NCBI GenBank assembly: GCA_028565635.1
Contig: JAOXYB010060613.1
Coordinates: 1-10,733, forward strand
Origin: Phoronis ovalis
Lineage: Eukaryota > Phoronida > Phoronidae
Length of the DNA stretch: 10,733 bases
Reading direction: 5' to 3'
Positions within the stretch are counted from its first letter, which is position 1; each line of letters begins with the position of its first letter. Positions 7,951 through 10,733 of the stretch are shown here, one piece after another. Below the pieces are notes generated by a model. That model did not search any database. It was not told where the DNA came from and saw only the letters and a program-made list of their open reading frames with translations. Both the position numbers and the translations under genes were made by a program.

Positions 7951-8500
7951 AAGAGGATATAACGAAAGCATACACAGAACTGAAAAAGTGAGCAGACAAA
8001 AAATACAAGGGCTGAATTATACTATTAATCCAAGCTTACGATAAATGAGGACCAAATTAAATACACAGAATTTAAGAATCAATTTTTTATTCAAAATTTA
8101 TTTTAGATATCAAAATAATAATCATTTTGCTCTGATACTGGGTAGTATGATCGCTCAAGGACTATTATTCGTGAAGACTCTATGATATCCGTTGCCTATC
8201 TCGTTAAGTTTTTATAAATTTAAATACTAAGTGAAGCTGAAAGAAATTTTTTACCAGTTTTTTTTTGCCCAAGACTGGCAAGAGACAATTACAAGAAAAT
8301 ATATGTTGGAAATGATTTCCTTACATATATTAGGCTAGTGCAAATACGTAACTTAAAGAACTAGTACTAACTTTACTGAATAGAGATATGCCAAAAGAAC
8401 GTAATTAAGTGTTCACCAAGAGACTTATATAACTATCCTTAATTATATTAATATATCCAGGGATCACACCGCCGTCTACACTTTAGTTATTTTTGGGTAT
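7951..8500. other. Non-coding stretch, nothing recognised
   Basis: AT-rich sequence between the plus-strand donor and the foldback element. I see no long open frame on either strand and no repeat longer than short A/T runs. If the plus-strand first exon is real, this is the start of its intron. Confidence 0.5.
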
Positions 8501-8507
8501 TATGGGG
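8501..8507. repeat. Left target-site duplication of the foldback element (TATGGGG)
   Basis: This heptamer directly abuts the left arm and recurs in the same orientation at 9043-9049, one base beyond the right arm. Being direct rather than inverted, it is not part of the arms. It supports insertion by a cut-and-paste mechanism. Confidence 0.6.
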
Positions 8508-9041
8508 CTAGTCCTGGTTCATGACGTTCTGCACTAGCTCTTGATAATCCGACTTGTGAGCTGTGCGAACAGTCATGAAATCTTACATAGCCAATTAAAG
8601 TGAAAGTGCCCAAACTTGGAAATCTATGTAATCCCTAATGAATGAGTTCATGCATGACTGTTCACTAGATATACTCTCTCGTTATCCAACTTCAACTTTC
8701 ACTATATTAGTAATATACTCCCATGACCATTTGAACTCCTGAATGCAGTTTTTACCATGCATGCAGTAAACGTGTTTTACCCTGGGCCTCACACACCAAC
8801 CAAGTTTTTTGGCAAGTACCCAACCCCTCTCGATGCCAGCGCGGGAGTGGCAAATGATCATAGTGAGGAGTAGTGGGAGTTGAAGTTGGATAATCAGAGA
8901 TTATCTGGATGTTGATATATGAACACATTCCGTAGGAATTACATAGATTTCCAAGTTTGCCCACTTTCACTGTAATTGCCTATGTAATTGCACAAGTTAG
9001 ATTATCAAGAGCTAGTGCAGAACGTCATGAACCAGGACTAG
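8508..9041. mobile_element. Foldback (long inverted repeat) DNA transposon, non-autonomous
   Basis: The outer 42 bases of the left arm (8508-8549, beginning CTAGTCCTGGTTCATGACG) are an exact reverse complement of 9000-9041. Homology continues inward: 8599-8636 with 8934-8971 (about three mismatches), 8682-8697 with 8878-8893 (exact), and weaker pairing to about 8740 and 8840. The arms are roughly 235 and 200 bp around a loop of about 100 bp. TATGGGG precedes the left end (8501-8507) and follows the right end after one extra base (9043-9049), as expected for a target-site duplication. No transposase is encoded. Long arms with a 7-9 bp duplication recall Mutator-like or foldback elements, but the superfamily is uncertain. 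Open frames inside (8752-8970, 8957-9139) are by-products. Confidence 0.8.
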
Positions 9042-9042
9042 G

Positions 9043-9049
9043 TATGGGG
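9043..9049. repeat. Right target-site duplication of the foldback element (TATGGGG)
   Basis: This is the partner of 8501-8507. A single G at 9042 separates it from the right arm, so the true element end or duplication length may differ by one or two bases. Confidence 0.6.
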
Positions 9050-9050
9050 C

Positions 9051-10052
9051 CTGCCACGCTGACTGAGGATAAAATTTTCTGCCCAAAAATATCCAAACAT
9101 GGAGCTCATCACATCATATTCATATGTAGAAAAAAGTGATGAATAATTTATTTATTTAATAGATATAATGCACCCCAGACAGTCTATTTTCCTTCCCAAT
9201 GGATCTCAGTTTTGACTAGGTCTCGATCAAAAATCATACCCACACATACCACAGAAGCTATACAAGGTACGAAACCCCATTCCATACAAAAAATCATCAA
9301 AAAAAAAAGGTGACCTACATCACGGCACACTTCTTTCAGTGCATTACACTTAAATTTAATGTTCCCACATACCATCGTAACTTGTAAAAAAGTACACAAT
9401 TTTTTTCCGGTCACTTCTATATAAATCAGTATTAAAATATGTTAATTTCCGGTCCTAAACATTGTGCAAAACATAGCTAGTAAGAAGTGAAGGTTATGCA
9501 TTCTACTCCCAGTCCATATTAATTGTTTGTGCACAAATTGTTTTGCTACTCCACTTTGAAGACAATTTGGAAAATACCCGATCATTAAAACAAAATTTGT
9601 ACTTTTGCCCCAAATCCCATCAAATTTTAGTAAATTTCACTATAAAAAACTAAAATTTGTAATAATTAATCTCTCTCACTGTCTGGCAAAAAAATGCCAG
9701 TACAACAGAGTACAACAGCCAAGTTGGGACTTGCGAGGACTTGCAACTTTTAGCAATTTTGAGTTTTCGTTCATTCCTTTAACATTGGCTGTGATGACTT
9801 AACAAGGTACAACTTTTTTATATGGACACTTTCTTTTTGGATTTAATCAGATATTTAAATGTGGAATCCAGAATAAGAATGCTGATTTTTATGAATCCCT
9901 TGATTTCAGTTGTGACTACCAGAAATAAGTTAACAGATTGGCAAAAAGACAATATCTTCCTTTCTTGAAAGAAAATTTACGATGTATACTCCTTCAGTGG
10001 CCTTGGAAGGTTGAAAAAGATGCCAGGACATCCTGGACTAAAACATGACAAA
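9051..10052. other. Non-coding stretch between the two elements
   Basis: No gene is recognised. A 76-codon minus-strand frame (9184-9414) is Cys/Val-rich but matches nothing I know and lacks a coding context. Two short palindromes occur: TTTGTGCACAAA (9526-9537) and CCAGGACATCCTGG (10023-10036). The hairpin cluster at 9683-9749 is listed separately. Confidence 0.45.
9683..9749. repeat. Cluster of short hairpins and tandem duplications
   Basis: CTGGCA and TGCCAG (9683-9688, 9695-9700) form a perfect six-pair hairpin with an A6 loop. AGTACAACAG is then repeated twice in tandem (9699-9718). GGACTTGC occurs twice (9727-9734, 9737-9744) inside AAGTTG...CAACTT inverted ends. No known element is recognised. 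The open frame 9605-9802 across it is not convincing. Confidence 0.4.
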
Positions 10053-10136
10053 GCCCGGGGGTCAGTCAGTATGAAAGTGGGTACGCATGTTCCAACAAAA
10101 TATCGCGTGAAAGGATATGTTTTCCAAACTGCCGGT

Positions 10137-10154
10137 GCGTAATGCGCATTACGC
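10137..10154. repeat. Perfect 18-bp palindrome
   Basis: GCGTAATGCGCATTACGC is its own reverse complement. It sits between the left inverted end and the tandem array of the 10053-10382 element and is CpG-rich compared with its surroundings. It could be a protein-binding or cruciform-forming site of the element. Confidence 0.55.
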
Positions 10155-10335
10155 GCTTAGGGTCTGTTTTTTGGCTAAAATCACGAAAAGGGGTGGTTTT
10201 TGGAGGTGTGACACTTCTTTAGGGGTGGTTTTTCCCAAAAGTCACTTCCTTAGGAGTGTATTTTTTAAAAAACTCACTTCCTTAGGGGTATATTTTGCAG
10301 AATTTCACTTCGTTGGGGGCTTTTTTGAAAAGCCA
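10152..10335. repeat. Six-copy tandem repeat, period 30-32 bp
   Basis: Units start near 10152, 10182, 10212, 10243, 10275 and 10306. The consensus is approximately CACTTCCTTAGGGGTGTATT followed by a T run and a short A-rich tail. The first two copies are the most diverged. The period matches about three helical turns. The array lies wholly between the inverted ends of the surrounding element. Confidence 0.75.
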
Positions 10336-10387
10336 TGTTGGAACATGGGTACCCACTTTCATATTGACTGCCCCCCCCCGGGACAAA

Positions 10388-10733
10388 ACAAACCCTTGCA
10401 AGTGGAGTTTTCTGATTATTTCGTGCCAGCTTGTACATGCATGTCATTTTAGCAAATTGCAAATGATTTCACAGCCCTAAATTTTGACTTTACCTAAATA
10501 AGTATGTCTATAGTACATGCATAATAATTTATTTCTTGAAAATTATAGTTCTTCTCATTGTTATAAATGGCATCTCGAGGATATGTGCAAATTTTACCCA
10601 GTCAGGTATTCCTGATCTGAAAATATTCAAAGTTTAACTTTGTTCCATAACAATTACCAACGAGATGAAGAAAAACCTAAACTGGGAACCCCTACAAACC
10701 AGACGCAAAAAATCAAAACTATGCATGTTTCAC
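10388..10733. other. Right-edge non-coding stretch, nothing recognised
   Basis: AT-rich sequence after the tandem-repeat element. There is only a small hairpin, TCAGG TATT CCTGA, near 10601. No exon or element end could be identified before the window closes. Confidence 0.45.

Larger units (their letters stand above)
10053..10382. mobile_element. Small element with ~45-bp terminal inverted repeats and internal tandem repeats
   Basis: The left end (10054-10097, beginning CCCGGGGGTCAGTCAGTATG) is the reverse complement of the right end (10336-10382), with a variable C/G run and a couple of mismatches. Shared landmarks are ATGAAAGTGGGTAC and CATGTTCCAACA. The interior is filled by six degenerate tandem units of 30-32 bp. 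ACAAA flanks both sides (10048-10052 and 10383-10387), a possible 5-bp target duplication. No protein is encoded; the frame 10117-10452 merely translates the repeats, giving recurring TSLGV-like peptides. The layout is that of a non-autonomous, satellite-carrying transposon. Confidence 0.75.

Noticed and set aside
8486-9100. Extending the foldback arms outward through a shared ATTTTTGGG-like match
   Set aside because: The match is interrupted by the direct TATGGGG duplication and by unequal spacing, so the arms most likely end at 8508 and 9041.
8752-9139. Two open frames of 60-72 codons
   Set aside because: They lie in the loop and right arm of the foldback element and beyond it, with no resemblance to a transposase or other protein.
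9184-9414. 76-codon minus-strand frame with a protein-like composition
   Set aside because: It matches no family I know, and I found no supporting splice sites; chance is more likely.
10117-10480. Frames on both strands of up to 111 codons near the right edge
   Set aside because: The peptide repeats (TSLGV-like) come directly from the 30-32 bp tandem units and from transposon ends.
1-10733. tRNA, rRNA, CRISPR array, or prokaryotic defence genes
   Set aside because: I saw no B-box-like tRNA motif, no regularly spaced palindromic repeat array with unique spacers, and no prokaryotic gene layout; the spliced INO80D gene marks the DNA as animal.

Overview
The window looks like nuclear DNA of an invertebrate animal. 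It is AT-rich, has GT-AG introns of about 140-630 bp, and has only one recognisable protein-coding gene plus small non-autonomous DNA transposons. Nothing prokaryotic or viral is visible. The clade cannot be fixed from the sequence. A marine invertebrate (for example a mollusc or another lophotrochozoan, or an invertebrate deuterostome) is a guess from overall character.

Positions 1-4209 (minus strand) hold the 5' part of the gene for INO80 complex subunit D (INO80D). I rebuilt six coding exons from splice sites, phase continuity and recalled similarity to vertebrate INO80D: 4209-3983, 3395-2452, 2017-1927, 1292-1059, 705-599 and 288-155. They join in one open frame of 1737 nt (579 codons). 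A seventh exon probably starts at 17 and runs off the left edge. The reading covers both C3Hc3H zinc-binding domains of the family and the linker between them; the C-terminal part lies outside the window.

The first coding exon has a strong acceptor (4249/4248) just upstream of the ATG, so the 5' UTR is spliced. The matching non-coding exon is probably the one ending at donor 6993, inside or next to a small CpG cluster (about 7070-7135). Region 4248-6992 would then be a 2.7-kb 5' UTR intron with no coding signal and one GC-rich, hairpin-forming patch at 6096-6180.

Positions 7000-7950 look like a promoter region, possibly divergent. Features are the CpG cluster, a YY1-like site, a TATA-like box, two inverted CCAAT (NF-Y) motifs 32 bp apart, and a plus-strand donor at 7949 that could end the first exon of a gene running rightward. 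No coding exon of such a gene could be recognised.

Positions 8000-10733 hold no recognisable gene but two well-defined repeat structures. One is a 534-bp foldback element (8508-9041) with long inverted arms and a 7-bp flanking duplication. The other is a 330-bp element (about 10053-10382) with inverted ends of about 45 bp around six copies of a 30-32 bp tandem unit. The open frames there are by-products of the repeats. I found no new multi-gene system; the most notable items are the two elements and the regulatory layout of INO80D.
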